A stretch of DNA of 64,000 nucleotides from Phyto melanocephala (GCA_941918925.1 OW799233.1:58185841-58249840), one strand, 5' to 3'. Numbered from the stretch's first letter, positions 21,137-32,661 are shown. The notes: generated from the sequence alone by a model not told the origin. Program-made: numbers and translations.

Positions 21137-21690
21137 TTTTAGTCCCCGTTTAGACAGAGAAACATTTTGTTTGTAGAGAGGGACGGGTGGGAAAGAGAAT
21201 ATGAAATTTGTTTCCCGTTCTCGGAGGCACGCTTTGTGCTTTCATTCTTATTGTAACTTCTTATTATAACTTTTAAACTGCTATAAAAAATATATAAGCA
21301 ATATTTTTTAACTCTATTTTTCAATTGAAAGAATATATAGTTCTTTTTTTTTGTTTAATATAAAAATTTTTATGAGAGTCAACTTTAAAATTATTCTAGC
21401 AATTTAAAAACAGATTTAAATAAAATGTATTTGATCTTGCATGGTAACTTTTGTTCTCCAGTTATAAAAGGATCTGAAGTTAAAAGTAAACGGTTCAACA
21501 TATCAATATTTGTTGAAATTGTGAAATTTTATGCGCGTTCCATCATTGGAAACGCCCTTCTTTCAGTTTTTTGCTTTAGTCACATTTTTGCTCAGAACTG
21601 TAATTAAATATTCCGCTGTTTCTGTTTTCCTTCTATGGACCTAATTTGCCATTGTTTTTGTTCAAGCTTATATGATATATAAAGAAAATA
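21137..21690. other. Unassigned AT-rich sequence
   Basis: No frame longer than about 60 codons and no repeat recognised between the DINE fragment and the Helitron fragment. Confidence 0.4.
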
Positions 21691-21699
21691 CTTAAAAAA

Positions 21700-22145
21700 T
21701 CTAATATAATGCGTGACTATATAATTTCGTAATTAGAAAAGTGGGCAGTGCCACCCCCAATAAAAATAAGTTATTATTTTCAGCTATTTCCACGCATTCC
21801 AATGGTTCCCACCAATTTGCCTTTCAACATCAAGCGACTACAGTTTCCAGTTCGCCTTGCCTTCGCTATAACCATCAACAAAGCACAGGGACAATCTCTG
21901 AGTGTTGCAGTATTGAATATAGAAAATCCATGCTTTTCACATGGCCAGCTGTACGTCGCAGCTCCAGAGTGCGAACACCAAAAATTTTGTTCACTTTTAC
22001 AGCAAATGGAAAACCCAGAAATATTGTATACTCACTTGCATTACAAAAAAAATCAATAAAATATTATTTTTAATATATTCAATTAAAATTCAGAATGAAT
22101 TTTTATTCATTAAGGGGCGTAGCAAAGCACGCCGGGCTTGGCTAG
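21700..22145 (+). mobile_element. Helitron 3' end with RepHel helicase C-terminus
   Basis: The element ends GGCTTGGCTAG at 22145 followed by T, the canonical CTRR terminus. Twelve or so bases upstream is a short hairpin (GGCGT, 8-nt loop, ACGCC). Upstream, 21748-22059 encodes the end of the PIF1-like helicase of a Helitron Rep/Hel protein. Just before it, AAAAGTGGGCAGTGCCACC matches the tandem repeats at 61896-62690. The element therefore appears to be an internally deleted member of the same Helitron family. Confidence 0.8.
21748..22059 (+). pseudogene. RepHel helicase C-terminal fragment
   Basis: The frame contains FPRIPMVPTNLPF, then RLQFPVRLAFAITINKAQGQ and NIENPCFSHGQLYVA. These are the last conserved helicase motifs of Helitron RepHel proteins. 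The end of the protein is frameshifted relative to a second frame starting at 21741 and ending at 22073. The Rep nuclease and most of the helicase are absent. Confidence 0.8.
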
Positions 22146-22219
22146 TATATAAATAAAAATTTATAAAACTTTATAATTATAATTTTGAAAAAACGTTTTT
22201 AGTTTCTTTTAAACACAAT

Positions 22220-22365
22220 GGGCCAATTCAAAGTAGACTCTCATATTGTACTATGTCATATAATTCATATTAATATGACTAGTGACTTTGAACACCTTTT
22301 GTTAACAAATTATGTATTTAATACAAGAAAGAAGACAAAGAGATGACGCTGTTAAAAATTGTATG
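22220..22365. mobile_element. Left part of Harbinger-like MITE split by the BEL/Pao array
   Basis: Starts GGGCCAATTCAAAGTAGACT and is near-identical to the intact copy at 41362-41743. It is broken at GTATG (22361-22365), which is the target duplication of the BEL/Pao array. The remainder lies at 37135-37388. A 3-bp AAT duplication flanks the reconstructed element at 22217-22219 and 37389-37391. Confidence 0.85.
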
Positions 22366-23322
22366 TGTTACTGCCGCCACTGTCATATTTATTTACATCA
22401 GTTATTAGGTTCGTTCGAGAACTCACAAATTTGTACGAATTTGTACAAATTTTTACTGCATTTTACGAAATTGCGTTCGTTTACACAAATTTGTAGTAAA
22501 TGAGAGCACAAATAGAGAGCGAAAAGTGACAGTTCTTGACTGAGTATTTGCAAATTTTTACAACAGAAATTTCTTGCTGTAAGATTTAGCAAAACCAAAA
22601 AACATATGATTCAAAAGGTAAACAAACAAAAGTAAGCAAACAAAAAGTATACAATTTGTGAAAAAAGTATTAAAAAAAAGAAAAATCCCAACAAAAGTGC
22701 AAAATATTATTAAATTTAAGTTGTTTGTGAAATAAAGTTAGTTAACAATGTCTACAAATGAAAGAATGGAACTGCCTGAATCTGGCGCAGGTATACATAC
22801 ACAAATACATATTTGCACATATGTATGTATGTACATAGTTCCCATTAAACTTTATTTATTTGCCATCAGCTGTTGCTTCAATCTTACGAATTTTTACAAA
22901 TGTCTGTTCGAGTACTTTTTTGAACAAATTCTCTTTTTGAGAGTAAAATTTTCAATTTACTAAATAATTACTCATTTACTACAAAGTGCAGTAAAAGTAC
23001 TCGAACGAACCTATTAATTATCTTGCTTTAGTTTCTCCTTTTGTATATAATACATTTCTTACACTTAATGCATGTGTGTATATGTAAACATGTATATACA
23101 TTTATTAATACTATTTATTGCCGTTTTAATAACGGCACTATCTGGTGATCTTACTGCTTAAAAAATAAATTGTTTTCAATACAAAAGTATTGTTAAGCTT
23201 ATCAAGCAGTAAGTCAAACAAATTGTTTTAAAGCTACTTATCCTACAACATAAAGTGAATTAAATAAAATTAAAGTTGCTCTTAAAACTTGTTTTTGCTT
23301 AATTGCTTAATTGAAGACCACA
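22366..23322 (+). repeat. LTR1 of BEL/Pao array (5' outermost, interrupted by MITE)
   Basis: Begins TGTTACTGCCGCCACTGTCA and ends TTGAAGACCACA. It is 957 bp long because a 604-bp MITE plus a 5-bp duplication sits after base 42. Without these it is 348 bp like the others. It carries the outer-type variants GTCAAACAAATTG and CTCTTAAAACTTG. The base after the LTR is not a tRNA-primer TGG; the nearest TGG is 19 nt downstream. Confidence 0.9.
22408..23011. mobile_element. 604-bp MITE (GGTTCGTTCGAG ends) inside LTR1
   Basis: Perfect 12-bp terminal inverted repeats, GGTTCGTTCGAG and CTCGAACGAACC, are flanked by TATTA at 22403-22407 and 23012-23016. Comparison with LTR2-4 gives the exact empty site. 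ACAAATTTGTACGAATTTGT-like subterminal repeats recur at both ends. Near 22748 a short start codon-led exon with a GT donor (GGCGCAG then GTATAC) remains, possibly from the parent gene. The duplication length (5 bp) does not by itself fix the superfamily. Confidence 0.85.
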
Positions 23323-23455
23323 GTTCTTTAAAACAATTTGTGGTAAATTAATATAAAAATTTTATCGATTCAATTGAAAGTGTCTCATTGAGAATAAAGA
23401 GAATTCGCTAGCAAATATATTAAAATCTATTAGTGCTTCTAAATTGGGCAAAATA

Positions 23456-24961
23456 ATGTCGGAAGCAGATTTTAATTGCAATAAATGCGAATTAAAGGAT
23501 ACGGAACGTATGGTGCAGTGCGATTACTGTGATAAGTGGTTCCATTTTGAATGTGTCGGAGTAAATAGTGACATAGCAAATATCAGCTGGAATTGCTCTT
23601 GTGGAAATGATCAACCTGTGCATATTAAAAATATTCCGTCTACAGAGACCCAACAATTAATGCCGACAGACATTCAAGCAGACCCTTCTACCAGCCACGC
23701 AACTAGACCCTTTACAGATGTGCCCGGTTCGTCGTTTAGGGGTAATAGTGCACAACCACTTAGTAAAAAAAATGCTGTCCCTGAAAAAGGTGCATACAAA
23801 AAAGCACAAAAGACACCAATGCAAGATCACGGAAATAGCAACGTAAATGTACTAGGTGAATCAGTGAGGGCTACTGCAAAAACAACAGGCGTATGTAGGG
23901 TTGCCATCCGTCCTCTTTTCCCCGGATAACGTCCTCTTTTTTAGGGCATCCGGGGCAGTCCTACTTCTTTTTTAGCAAATGTCCGGGGTTGTCCGGCTGA
24001 AGTTTTTTTCTTACACTTAAACTTTAAATCACAGGTTACAAAATGCATAAAAAAAAGATTTAGGTGCTCGTACAATTAGTTTTGAAAAAGTACAATTTTA
24101 AAACTTCTCTTTGTACAAAATTTGTTTTATTATCCTTAATTGTCGCTATTTATCGAAGTGGCCTATTTTAACTTGTCTTTTATTATTTTAAAAAAGTTCG
24201 ACAAAGGGGTCTGCTTGTCAGCTGTGTGATTGCCTAGAGTTTTACAAATATTTGATGAGATGCGATGGTAATATATTGGCTCAAATTGGATGTGTTGAAA
24301 AATATATGTAAAATTTTTAAAAGTGTACATTCCCGATAATGAATGCAATGAATGTTTGTTGTTTTTTTTTTTTGTTTTTATTTTCAACCATTAAATCAGA
24401 ATGATAAGTTCAGTTTGTATTTTTGTAAATAAAGTTTTTTCGTAAAAACAAATTTTGTTTTTGTATTTTAAATGGCGTCGTAAATTTTATCAAATTTAAT
24501 TTTTTTTAAATGAGTCCTCTTTTTTTTGGGCAAATGTCCTACATTTTTTATGCTGGCGTCCTCTTTTTTTTAAATAGAAATGGCAACCCTAGGCGTAGGT
24601 GACCAATACGTAAAAGTAAATTACAGCAATCTTGGTGTCTCAAACACGTCATCCAGTTTGTGTTCATATACACAATTACAACTACAGATGTTAGAAGAAG
24701 AAAAAGAGCTACAAAGGAAATATTTGGAGAAAAAATATAGTATCCTTTCGCAAGGTGATGTAAGCCAAAATTCAAATTCCTTTGTATGTGTCTCTTCTTT
24801 TCAGCCCACGGCATCCCAAATTGCGGCCAGACAAGTGATACCAAAAGAGTTGCCAAATTTCGATGGCAATCCAGAAGATTGGCCCCTATTTATTAGCAAC
24901 TTTAGAAACAGCACAGAAATTGCGGGTTACACTGACGGCGAAAACTTAATGCGGTTGCAGC
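23456..24961 (+). pseudogene. BEL/Pao gag, copy 1 (PHD-like finger; split by hAT MITE)
   Basis: The ATG at 23456 is preferred over an upstream TTG. The first ~50 residues hold a PHD-like zinc finger: NCNKC, QCDYC, FHFEC and a terminal CSC spaced roughly as C4HC3. A polar linker follows. The frame enters the hAT MITE at 23896 and stops in it. Gag resumes at 24600 with a coiled-coil-like LQLQMLEEEKELQRKYLEKK and then PNFDGNPEDWPLFISNF, the conserved Pao Gag (DUF1759) motif. It is cut at the deletion junction near 24961, where the frame shifts relative to pol. Gag forms the particle; this version cannot be complete. Confidence 0.82.
23896..24591. mobile_element. hAT MITE in gag, array copy 1
   Basis: Ends TAGGGTTGCCAT and ATGGCAACCCTA are inverted. 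The flanks are GGCGTATG (23888-23895) and GGCGTAGG (24592-24599), an 8-bp duplication with one later mutation that is shared with copy 2. It is 696 bp, non-coding, with CGTCCTCTTTTTT near both ends. It interrupts gag. Confidence 0.88.
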
Positions 24962-27556
24962 GAATTTCGGGATTTATATCCTAGAGCAGTCAAAGCCATA
25001 AAGTGCTATCATTACATGGATGATTTCATTGATAGTGTGGACACCGATGAAGAGGCAAAAGAACTTGCTACCCAAGTAAGAGCCATCCACTCCGCAGGCG
25101 GATTTCATATGAGAAACTGGGTCACTAATTCCAAGCGTGTACGACAGCACCTATGTGATCATGGCTCAACTGCCCAGACTTCGTTTAAAGCAATTGAAAA
25201 AATTCTAGGTATGTATTGGGAGTCCAACAATGACGTTTTTCAATATGATTCCAGATTCTCAAGGATCCGAAGAGACGTGTTTCAGCAACATGTTGTCCCC
25301 ACTAAAAGAGAAGTCCTTCAAGTGCTAATGTCGATTTTCGACCCTCTTGGATTCGTATCTCACTATACTATCGGCCTGAAGATGCTCCTTCAAGATATAT
25401 GGCGATCGAAAATAAAATGGGATGACGAACTAAATGAGAATCTTTTACCAAAATGGTCTGCGTGGCTATTCAACTTGCATAAAATATCATCTATCATCAT
25501 ACCGCGAGGCTACTCGAAGCTGCTTATATCAACAAAAAATGTTCAGCTACACACCTTTGTAGATGCCGGCGAAAACGCATACGCAGCAGTATGTTACTTT
25601 AGAATTCAGCATAATAATAATGTCGACGTGTGTATTGTTGCAGCAAAATCGAAAGTCACTCCTTTAAAACCTATATCCATACCTCGACTTGAACTGCAAG
25701 CGGCTTTAATCGGAACAAGATTGGCATCAAAAATACTTAGCGCGACTCGTCTTAACTGTGAAGAAGTTTTCTTTTGGTCCGATTCAAAAACAGTTCTTAA
25801 GTGGCTTTCAATGGATCCCAAAAATTTTAAGGCATACGTGATGTATAGAGTTGGAGAAATATTAGAATTCACTAATGTAACACAGTGGAATTGGGTGCCA
25901 TCAAAATTAAATCCTGCTGATCTTGGTACAAAAATTTGTACCTCCAATGATGATATGTGGCTTAACGGACCAGCGTTTCTCAAAAATAATAAAAATTTGT
26001 GGCCTAAATCACCAGATTTAGGAACCGTTAATAATGAAGAAATACGAAATCATCTATTATTCGTTGATAAATTAAGCGGCTTTACTATAAATATCGAATA
26101 TTTTTCAAGTTGGAAACGACTCTATATGGCACTCTCTTGGTTTATACTGTACGTAGACAAATTAAAAACTTTAATTCAGGGACGGAAAACATCGCGAGGT
26201 ATGCGTTTTGAATATATACAAAGGGCCAAATATATTTTGTTCCAGTATGCCCAATATAGTGAATTTTCAGAAGAAATGTGGTGTTTGAAACATGATAAAA
26301 AAATACACTCTGGAAGTAAACTCAAACAGCTAAACGTTTTTCTTGATGATCACGGAATTATTCGCGCCTGCGGCAGAGCTGACTCTCTAAACTGCAACAA
26401 CGCCATTATATTGCCACATGATCACTATATTACTTTTTTGTTGGTCCGAAACTACCATGAGAATTTTCACCATTGCCTACACGAAGCAACAATATGCAAA
26501 ATAAAGTCAAGATACTATATCCCTAGGTTAAGAACTCTCTACAAAAGCATGCGAAGCAAATGTCAAAGATGCAAGAATCAATTAATAGTACCTCAACCAC
26601 CTCTAATGGCATCTTTACCTGCAGCTAGACTTGCAAGCTTTAAGCGTCCATTTACCTACGTTGGTATTGACTTCTTTGGCCCTTTATTTGTAGCAGTAGG
26701 CAGACGTAAAGAAAAGAGATGGGGTGTATTGTTTACGTGTCTGACAATTCGTGCAATTCATATTGAAGTCGCTCACAGTCTCGACACAAGCTCGTGCATA
26801 ATGTGCATTCAAAATTTTATAAGTCGACGTGGATCTCCAAAGGAGATATACACGGACAACGGAACAAATTTTAAGTCCGCCGAAAGAGTTCTTCGAGAGG
26901 AGAAACAAAATATTAATCTACAACAAATCCTTCTTAAACACAACGAAATTAAGTGGAAATTCAATCCACCCGCAGCACCACATATGGGCGGCGCATGGGA
27001 ACGTTTAATACGCACAGTAAAAACTATTCTTTATGCCATGGGTCCGGCGTTCAAATTTAACGACGAATCACTTAGAAGCGCTCTATGGGAAATCGAATTC
27101 ATTATAAATTCCCGACCTTTAACATTTGTAGCCCTAGACTCAGCCGAAGACGACGCGTTAACTCCAAATCATTTGTTACTCGGTTCTGCAGATGGATATA
27201 AACCTCTATCAGAAGTTGACTATAATCTACGAGAACGTTGGCATCAATCGCAAAAGTTCGCTAATCATTTCTGGAAAAGATGGGTTCGAGAATATGGGCC
27301 AAACTTAGTTCATCGCAGCAAATGGTTCGAAAAAGTAAAACCGCCATTAGTCGGAGATATAGTCATCATAGTCGATGACACATTACCTCGCAATAGCTGG
27401 CCCAAGGGGGTCATCACAGAAACGATAACTGCCAAAGATGGTCAAGTTCGTCGTGTTAAGGTTAAAACTAGTTCCGGCACATGGGAGAGGCCTGTAACAA
27501 AAATAGCTGTACTAGACGTCGGCAGTACTCAAGATAGCAAGCTCACGGAACCCTAA
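24962..27556 (+). pseudogene. BEL/Pao pol remnant, copy 1 (RT end, RNase H, integrase)
   Basis: The frame picks up in the RT palm just before the catalytic YMDD (ATG at 25016) and stays open for 846 codons. Numbered from that Met, RNase H residues are D183 (FVDAGENAY), E226 (PRLELQAAL), D256 (WSDSKTVL) and D302 (NPADLGT). The integrase has an N-terminal His/Cys region (NYHENFHH, KCQRCK), then D552 (GIDFFGP), D614 (YTDNGTNF) and E662 (GAWERLI). The protease and RT fingers are deleted and the fusion to gag is out of frame. The C-terminal end is intact up to the polypurine tract. Confidence 0.88.
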
Positions 27557-27565
27557 CTCGCTTAC

Positions 27566-27576
27566 AAGGAGGGGAA
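27566..27576 (+). promoter_or_regulatory. Polypurine tract before LTR2
   Basis: AAGGAGGGGAA abuts the LTR2 start TGTTAC. It is the expected plus-strand primer site. Identical tracts precede LTR3 (32170-32180) and LTR4 (36771-36781). Confidence 0.85.
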
Positions 27577-27924
27577 TGTTACTGCCGCCACTGTCATATT
27601 TATTTACATCAGTTATTAATTATCTTGCTTTAGTTTCTCCTTTTGTATATAATACATTTCTTACACTTAATGCATGTGTGTATATGTAAACATGTATATA
27701 CATTTATTAATACTATTTATTGCCGTTTTAATAACGGCACTATCTGGTGATCTTACTGCTTAAAAAATAAATTGTTTTCAATACAAAAGTATTGTTAAGC
27801 TTATCAAGCAGTAAGTCAAAAAAATTGTTTTAAAGCTACTTATCCTACAACATAAAGTGAATTAAATAAAATTAAAGTTGCTCTTTAAACTTGTTTTTGC
27901 TTAATTGCTTAATTGAAGACCACA
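27577..27924 (+). repeat. LTR2 of BEL/Pao array (inner)
   Basis: 348 bp, TG...CA. It differs from LTR1 and LTR4 by two shared inner-type changes, GTCAAAAAAATTG and CTCTTTAAACTTG. It serves both as 3' LTR of copy 1 and 5' LTR of copy 2. No target duplication adjoins it. Confidence 0.92.
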
Positions 27925-28057
27925 GTTCTTTAAAACAATTTGTGGTAAATTAATATAAAAATTTTATCGATTCAATTGAAAGTGTCTCATTGAGAATAAA
28001 GAGAATTCGCTAGCAAATATATTAAAATCTATTAGTGCTTCTAAATTGGGCAAAATA

Positions 28058-29566
28058 ATGTCGGAAGCAGATTTTAATTGCAATAAATGCGAATTAAAGG
28101 ATACGGAACGTATGGTGCAGTGCGATTACTGTGATAAGTGGTTCCATTTTGAATGTGTCGGAGTAAATAGTGACATAGCAAATATCAGCTGGAATTGCTC
28201 TTGTGGAAATGATCAACCTGTGCATATTAAAAATATTCCGTCTACAGAGACCCAACAATTAATGCCGACAGACATTCAAGCAGACCCTTCTACCAGCCAC
28301 GCAACTAGACCCTTTACAGATGTGCCCGGTTCGTCGTTTAGGGGTAATAGTGCACAACCACTTAGTAAAAAAAATGCTGTCCCTGAAAAAGGTGCATACA
28401 AAAAAGCACAAAAGACACCAATGCAAGATCACGGAAATAGCAACGTAAATGTACTAGGTGAATCAGTGAGGGCTACTGCAAAAACAACAGGCGTATGTAG
28501 GGTTGCCATCCGTCCTCTTTTCCCCGGATAACGTCCTCTTTTTTAGGGCATCCGGGGCAGTCCTACTTCTTTTTTAGCAAATGTCCGGGGTTGTCCGGCT
28601 GAAGTTTTTTTCTTACACTTAAACTTTAAATCACAGGTTACAAAATGCATAAAAAAAAAGATTTAGGTGCTCGTACAATTAGTTTTGAAAAAGTACAATT
28701 TTAAAACTTCTCTTTGTACAAAATTTGTTTTATTATCCTTAATTGTCGCTATTTATCGAAGTGGCCTATTTTAACTTGTCTTTTATTATTTTAAAAAAGT
28801 TCGACAAAGGGGTCTGCTTGTCAGCTGTGTGATTGCCTAGAGTTTTACAAATATTTGATGAGATGCGATGGTAATATATTGGCTCAAATTGGATGTGTTG
28901 AAAAATATATGTAAAATTTTTAAAAGTGTACATTCCCGATAATGAATGCAATGAATGTTTGTTGTTTTTTTTTTTTTTGTTTTTATTTTCAACCATTAAA
29001 TCAGAATGATAAGTTCAGTTTGTATTTTTGTAAATAAAGTTTTTTCGTAAAAACAAATTTTGTTTTTGTATTTTAAATGGCGTCGTAAATTTTATCAAAT
29101 TTAATTTTTTTTAAATGAGTCCTCTTTTTTTTGGGCAAATGTCCTACATTTTTTATGCTGGCGTCCTCTTTTTTTTAAATAGAAATGGCAACCCTAGGCG
29201 TAGGTGACCAATACGTAAAAGTAAATTACAGCAATCTTGGTGTCTCAAACACGTCATCCAGTTTGTCTTCATATACACAATTACAACTACAGATGTTAGA
29301 AGAAGAAAAAGAGCTACAAAGGAAATATTTGGAGAAAAAATATAGTATCCTTTCGCAAGGTGATGTAAGCCAAAATTCAAATTCCTTTGTATGTGTCTCT
29401 TCTTTTCAGCCCACGGCATCCCAAATTGCGGCCAGACAAGTGATACCAAAAGAGTTGCCAAATTTCGATGGCAATCCAGAAGATTGGCCCCTATTTATTA
29501 GCAACTTTAGAAACAGCACAGAAATTGCGGGTTACACTGATGGCGAAAACTTAATGCGGTTGCAGC
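28058..29566 (+). pseudogene. BEL/Pao gag, copy 2
   Basis: Same structure as copy 1: PHD-like finger at the N-terminus, interruption by the hAT MITE at 28498-29196, then the coiled-coil and PNFDGNPEDWPLF segment, ending at the same deletion junction. The mutated left duplication GGCGTATG is shared with copy 1. The LSSYTQ segment is shared with copy 3 (copy 1 has LCSYTQ). Confidence 0.82.
28498..29196. mobile_element. hAT MITE in gag, array copy 2
   Basis: 699 bp, TAGGGTTGCC/GGCAACCCTA ends. Flanks are GGCGTATG (28490-28497) and GGCGTAGG (29197-29204). Near-identical to the insertions in copies 1 and 3, with small homopolymer-length differences. Confidence 0.88.
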
Positions 29567-32160
29567 GAATTTCGGGATTTATATCCTAGAGCAGTCAAAG
29601 CCATAAAGTGCTATCATTACATGGATGATTTCATTGATAGTGTGGACACCGATGAAGAGGCAAAAGAACTTGCTACCCAAGTAAGAGCCATCCACTCCGC
29701 AGGCGGATTTCATATGAGAAACTGGGTCACTAATTCCAAGCGTGTACGACAGCACCTATGTGATCATGGCTCAACTGCCCAGACTTCGTTTAAAGCAATT
29801 GAAAAAATTCTAGGTATGTATTGGGAGTCCAACAATGACGTTTTTCAATATGATTCCAGATTCTCAAGGATCCGAAGAGACGTGTTTCAGCAACATGTTG
29901 TCCCCACTAAAAGAGAAGTCCTTCAAGTGCTAATGTCGATTTTCGACCCTCTTGGATTCGTATCTCACTATACTATCGGCCTGAAGATGCTCCTTCAAGA
30001 TATATGGCGATCGAAAATAAAATGGGATGACGAACTAAATGAGAATCTTTTACCAAAATGGTCTGCGTGGCTATTCAACTTGCATAAAATATCATCTATC
30101 ATCATACCGCGAGGCTACTCGAAGCTGCTTATATCAACAAAAAATGTTCAGCTACACACCTTTGTAGATGCAGGCGAAAACGCATACGCAGCAGTATGTT
30201 ACTTTAGAATTCAGCATAATAATAATGTCGACGTGTGTATTGTTGCAGCAAAATCGAAAGTCACTCCTTTAAAACCTATATCCATACCTCGACTTGAACT
30301 GCAAGCGGCTTTAATCGGAACAAGATTGGCATCAAAAATACTTAGCGCGACTCGTCTTAACTGTGAAGAAGTTTTCTTTTGGTCCGATTCAAAAACAGTT
30401 CTTAAGTGGCTTTCAATGGATCCCAAAAATTTTAAGGCATACGTGATGTATAGAGTTGGAGAAATATTAGAATTCACTAATGTAACACAGTGGAATTGGG
30501 TGCCATCAAAATTAAATCCTGCTGATCTTGGTACAAAAATTTGTACCTCCAATGATGATATGTGGCTTAACGGACCAGCGTTTCTCAAAAATAATAAAAA
30601 TTTGTGGCCTAAATCACCAGATTTAGGAACCGTTAATAATGAAGAAATACGAAATCATCTATTATTCGTTGATAAATTAAGCGGCTTTACTATAAATATC
30701 GAATATTTTTCAAGTTGGAAACGACTCTATATGGCACTCTCTTGGTTTATACTGTACGTAGACAAATTAAAAACTTTAATTCAGGGACGGAAAACATCGC
30801 GAGGTATGCGTTTTGAATATATACAAAGGGCCAAATATATTTTGTTCCAGTATGCCCAATATAGTGAATTTTCAGAAGAAATGTGGTGTTTGAAACATGA
30901 TAAAAAATACACTCTGGAAGTAAACTCAAACAGCTAAACGTTTTTCTTGATGATCACGGAATTATTCGCGCCTGCGGCAGAGCTGACTCTCTAAACTGCA
31001 ACAACGCCATTATATTGCCACATGATCACTATATTACTTTTTTGTTGGTCCGAAACTACCATGAGAATTTTCACCATTGCCTACACGAAGCAACAATATG
31101 CAAAATAAAGTCAAGATACTATATCCCTAGGTTAAGAACTCTCTACAAAAGCATGCGAAGCAAATGTCAAAGATGCAAGAATCAATTAATAGTACCTCAA
31201 CCACCTCTAATGGCATCTTTACCTGCAGCTAGACTTGCAAGCTTTAAGCGTCCATTTACCTACGTTGGTATTGACTTCTTTGGCCCTTTATTTGTAGCAG
31301 TAGGCAGACGTAAAGAAAAGAGATGGGGTGTATTGTTTACGTGTCTGACAATTCGTGCAATTCATATTGAAGTCGCTCACAGTCTCGACACAAGCTCGTG
31401 CATAATGTGCATTCAAAATTTTATAAGTCGACGTGGATCTCCAAAGGAGATATACACGGACAACGGAACAAATCTTAAGTCCGCCGAAAGAGTTCTTCGA
31501 GAGGAGAAACAAAATATTAATCTACAACAAATCCTTCTTAAACACAACGAAATTAAGTGGAAATTCAATCCACCCGCAGCACCACATATGAGCGGCGCAT
31601 GGGAACGTTTAATACGCACAGTAAAAACTATTCTTTATGCCATGGGTCCGGCGTTCAAATTTAACGACGAATCACTTAGAAGCGCTCTATGGGAAATCGA
31701 ATTCATTATAAATTCCCGACCTTTAACATTTGTAGCCCTAGACTCAGCCGAAGACGACGCGTTAACTCCAAATCATTTGTTACTCGGTTCTGCAGATGGA
31801 TATAAACCTCTATCAGAAGTTGACTATAATCTACGAGAACGTTGGCATCAATCGCAAAAGTTCGCTAATCATTTCTGGAAAAGATGGGTTCGAGAATATG
31901 GGCCAAATTTAGTTCATCGCAGCAAATGGTTCGAAAAAGTAAAACCGCCATTAGTCGGAGATATAGTCATCATAGTCGATGACACATTACCTCGCAATAG
32001 CTGGCCCAAGGGGGTCATCACAGAAACGATAACTGCCAAAGATGGTCAAGTTCGTCGTGTTAAGGTTAAAACTAGTTCCGGCACATGGGAGAGGCCTGTA
32101 ACAAAAATAGCTGTACTAGACGTCGGCAGTACTCAAGATAGCAAGCTCACGGAACCCTAA
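29567..32160 (+). pseudogene. BEL/Pao pol remnant, copy 2 (extra frameshift)
   Basis: Same RT-end/RNase H/integrase block as copy 1, but an A-run near 30902 has six instead of seven A. This shifts the frame, so one frame stops at 30937 and the integrase frame resumes from about 31015. The integrase also carries TNLKSAER instead of TNFKSAER and HMSGAWERL instead of HMGGAWERL, next to the second and third catalytic residues. It is the most decayed of the three. Confidence 0.88.
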
Positions 32161-32180
32161 CTCGCTTACAAGGAGGGGAA

Positions 32181-32528
32181 TGTTACTGCCGCCACTGTCA
32201 TATTTATTTACATCAGTTATTAATTATCTTGCTTTAGTTTCTCCTTTTGTATATAATACATTTCTTACACTTAATGCATGTGTGTATATGTAAACATGTA
32301 TATACATTTATTAATACTATTTATTGCCGTTTTAATAACGGCACTATCTGGTGATCTTACTGCTTAAAAAATAAATTGTTTTCAATACAAAAGTATTGTT
32401 AAGCTTATCAAGCAGTAAGTCAAAAAAATTGTTTTAAAGCTACTTATCCTACAACATAAAGTGAATTAAATAAAATTAAAGTTGCTCTTTAAACTTGTTT
32501 TTGCTTAATTGCTTAATTGAAGACCACA
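32181..32528 (+). repeat. LTR3 of BEL/Pao array (inner)
   Basis: 348 bp, carrying the same two inner-type changes as LTR2 and no others that I saw. Preceded by the polypurine tract. Confidence 0.92.
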
Positions 32529-32661
32529 GTTCTTTAAAACAATTTGTGGTAAATTAATATAAAAATTTTATCGATTCAATTGAAAGTGTCTCATTGAGAA
32601 TAAAGAGAATTCGCTAGCAAATATATTAAAATCTATTAGTGCTTCTAAATTGGGCAAAATA

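Noticed and set aside
23323..23343. Primer-binding site directly after LTR1
   Set aside because: The expected TGG complement to a tRNA 3' end is not at the LTR border; the first TGG is 19 nt away, so no primer was assigned.
23444..23455. TTG-initiated extension of the gag frame (MGKI...)
   Set aside because: The ATG at 23456 is in the same frame and a TTG start is not expected in a fly; the equivalent ATG was used in copies 2 and 3 as well.
24548..24856. 102-codon minus-strand frame in gag/MITE, repeated in each unit
   Set aside because: Antisense of the MITE end and gag; it is open in all copies only because the copies are almost identical.
25606..25983. 125-codon minus-strand frame, repeated at 30211 and 34811
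   Set aside because: It is the antisense shadow of RNase H coding sequence in the BEL/Pao pol and has no domain of its own.
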